Assembly: GCA_041488375.1 (NCBI GenBank)
Contig: JBGPPD010000003.1
Coordinates: forward strand, 1-44,559
Length of the DNA: 44,559 bases
Direction: 5' to 3'
From: JAABQT01 sp041488375
Lineage (GTDB): Bacteria > Pseudomonadota > Gammaproteobacteria > Burkholderiales > SG8-39
Both the position numbers and the translations under genes were made by a program. Below the pieces are notes generated by a model. It searched no databases, was not told where the DNA came from, and was given only the letters and a program-made list of their open reading frames with translations. Shown here piece after piece: positions 43,875 to 44,559 of this stretch (within the stretch, counting starts at the first letter, position 1; each line of letters opens with the position of its first letter).

Positions 43875-44471
43875 TCAGCCGTAGAGGGCCAGCAGCGCCA
43901 CCACGAACACCACCAGCGCGCCCGCGGCCAGGAACACCAGCGAGGCGTCGGACACGGTCGGCAGGTCCGGGTCGCGCGGCACCGGCTCCGCGGGGTGCTC
44001 GTCGTGAGCGGCCGCCGCCGGCACGGCATGCCGGGCGCCCATCGTTTCATTGAACGCGTCGAAGAAGTCCTGCGACATCTTGCGCGCCGCGACATCCACC
44101 AGGCGCGAGCCGATCTGCGCCAGCTTGCCGCCGACGTTGGCCTTCACCTGGTAGCTGAGCCTGGCGCCATCGCCGTCGGGCGCCAGCTGCACCTGCGCCG
44201 AACCCTTGCCGAAGCCGGCCGCGCCGCCCTGGCCCTCGAAAGCGATGGCATACGAGTGCGGGGGATTCAGGTCGGACAAGGTCAGCTTGCCCTTGAACTT
44301 GGCGCTCACCGGCCCGATGCGCGCCACCATCAGCACCTGGAATTCGTTGTCGGCGATGCGCTCAATGGATTCGCAGCCGGGCACGCAGGCCTTCAGGATC
44401 TCCGGGTCGTTGAGCGCTGCCCAAGTGTCGTCTTGCGACGCCGGGACCCGCTGCTCGCCGCTCATTTCCAT
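43875..44471 (-). CDS. CoxG-type SRPBCC protein with C-terminal membrane anchor
   Basis: The 198-aa protein has the CoxG (carbon monoxide dehydrogenase subunit G) domain at about 1-145, with EMSGEQRVPASQDDTWAAL, PGCESIE and a GFGKGSAQVQL block. A Pro/Ala linker and one C-terminal helix (LVFLAAGALVVFVVALLALYG) follow. In CO dehydrogenase systems CoxG is thought to help tether the enzyme to the membrane. Many CoxG-like proteins occur without CO oxidation, so the role here is open. The ATG at 44471 (MEMSGE) is the conserved start and overlaps the upstream frame by 10 bp. Confidence 0.85.
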   Translation of the reverse strand: MEMSGEQRVPASQDDTWAALNDPEILKACVPGCESIERIADNEFQVLMVARIGPVSAKFKGKLTLSDLNPPHSYAIAFEGQGGAAGFGKGSAQVQLAPDGDGARLSYQVKANVGGKLAQIGSRLVDVAARKMSQDFFDAFNETMGARHAVPAAAAHDEHPAEPVPRDPDLPTVSDASLVFLAAGALVVFVVALLALYG

Positions 44472-44559
44472 GCGCTGCTCTCCGTTTTCCGCGCCAGGGG
44501 CCGGCGCAACGTGTGCGCCAGGTCGACCAGGCTCTTCAGATTATGCACCGGCAGGAACA
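44462..44559 (-). CDS. C-terminal fragment, possibly VWA/CoxE-type protein
   Basis: Only the last 31 residues lie in the window (FLPVHNLKSLVDLAHTLRRP, then a basic end and TGA at 44462-44464). The pattern resembles the C-terminus of VWA proteins of the CoxE type, which often precede coxG, but the piece is too short to be sure. It overlaps the coxG start. Confidence 0.35.
   Translation of the reverse strand, partial: FLPVHNLKSLVDLAHTLRRPLARKTESSAWK

Overview
The window is about 44.6 kb of very GC-rich, tightly packed bacterial DNA. Gene content and order point to a betaproteobacterium, probably an environmental Burkholderiales or Nitrosomonadales relative. The supports are the pcnB-folK-deoxynucleoside kinase-panC run, hda next to an AI-2E permease facing purM, a glrK-qseG-glrR set, yjgA next to pmbA, and a CoxG-type protein. 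I see no rRNA, tRNA, CRISPR array, transposase or phage gene. Nearly all spacers are under 100 bp, many same-strand neighbours overlap as GTGA or ATGA, and several convergent genes share bases of their stop codons.

Layout. 1-1241: an FAD-dependent oxidoreductase cut by the left edge. 1345-9557: a 78-aa orphan, then two leftward runs. The first is AI-2E permease, hda, HAD phosphatase, pcnB, folK, dNK and panC. The second is a lysine-rich EF-Tu-like protein and an EamA exporter, with purM between the runs. 9588-13028: dnaE. 13025-15624: an FAD oxidase diverging from an XRE regulator, an acylphosphatase and a pilin-like membrane protein. 15626-27793: a leftward run of metG, a class III nucleotide cyclase with a PEGA domain, a small TPR-like lipoprotein, a tail-anchored Ser/Thr kinase and a six-gene complex-I-like cluster (hyfB, C, E, F, G and I types). 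27837-30963: apbC/mrp, dcd, and an ornithine decarboxylase behind a strong promoter and a short leader ORF. 30980-36275: folA and thyA in the same orientation, separated by an opposite-strand block of glrK, qseG, glrR and a small membrane-protein gene. 36272-44559: a receiver-Ser/Thr kinase fusion coupled to thyA, a PilZ-like protein, an esterase, mog, yjgA, pmbA, a small membrane protein, a DsbA-family protein, a degenerate cyclase, CoxG and an edge fragment.

Two parts stand out. First, the hyf-like cluster encodes both antiporter-type pumps, the NuoH-like and NuoB-like subunits and a NuoCD-like large subunit, but all four Cys ligands of the NiFe site are replaced and no ferredoxin subunit is present. 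It is therefore an energy-converting-hydrogenase-related (Ehr-type) complex and not a hydrogenase. Its first gene starts inside the stop codon of a membrane-anchored Ser/Thr kinase that lies downstream of a cyclase and a lipoprotein, which suggests a respiratory pump under signalling control.

Second, directly after glrR there are two TGTC-N10-GACA-type boxes, a perfect-consensus IHF site, a sigma-54 -24/-12 promoter, a 108-aa three-helix membrane-protein gene and an intrinsic terminator. This is a complete GlrR-type regulatory circuit with its probable target beside it, and it sits between folA and thyA.
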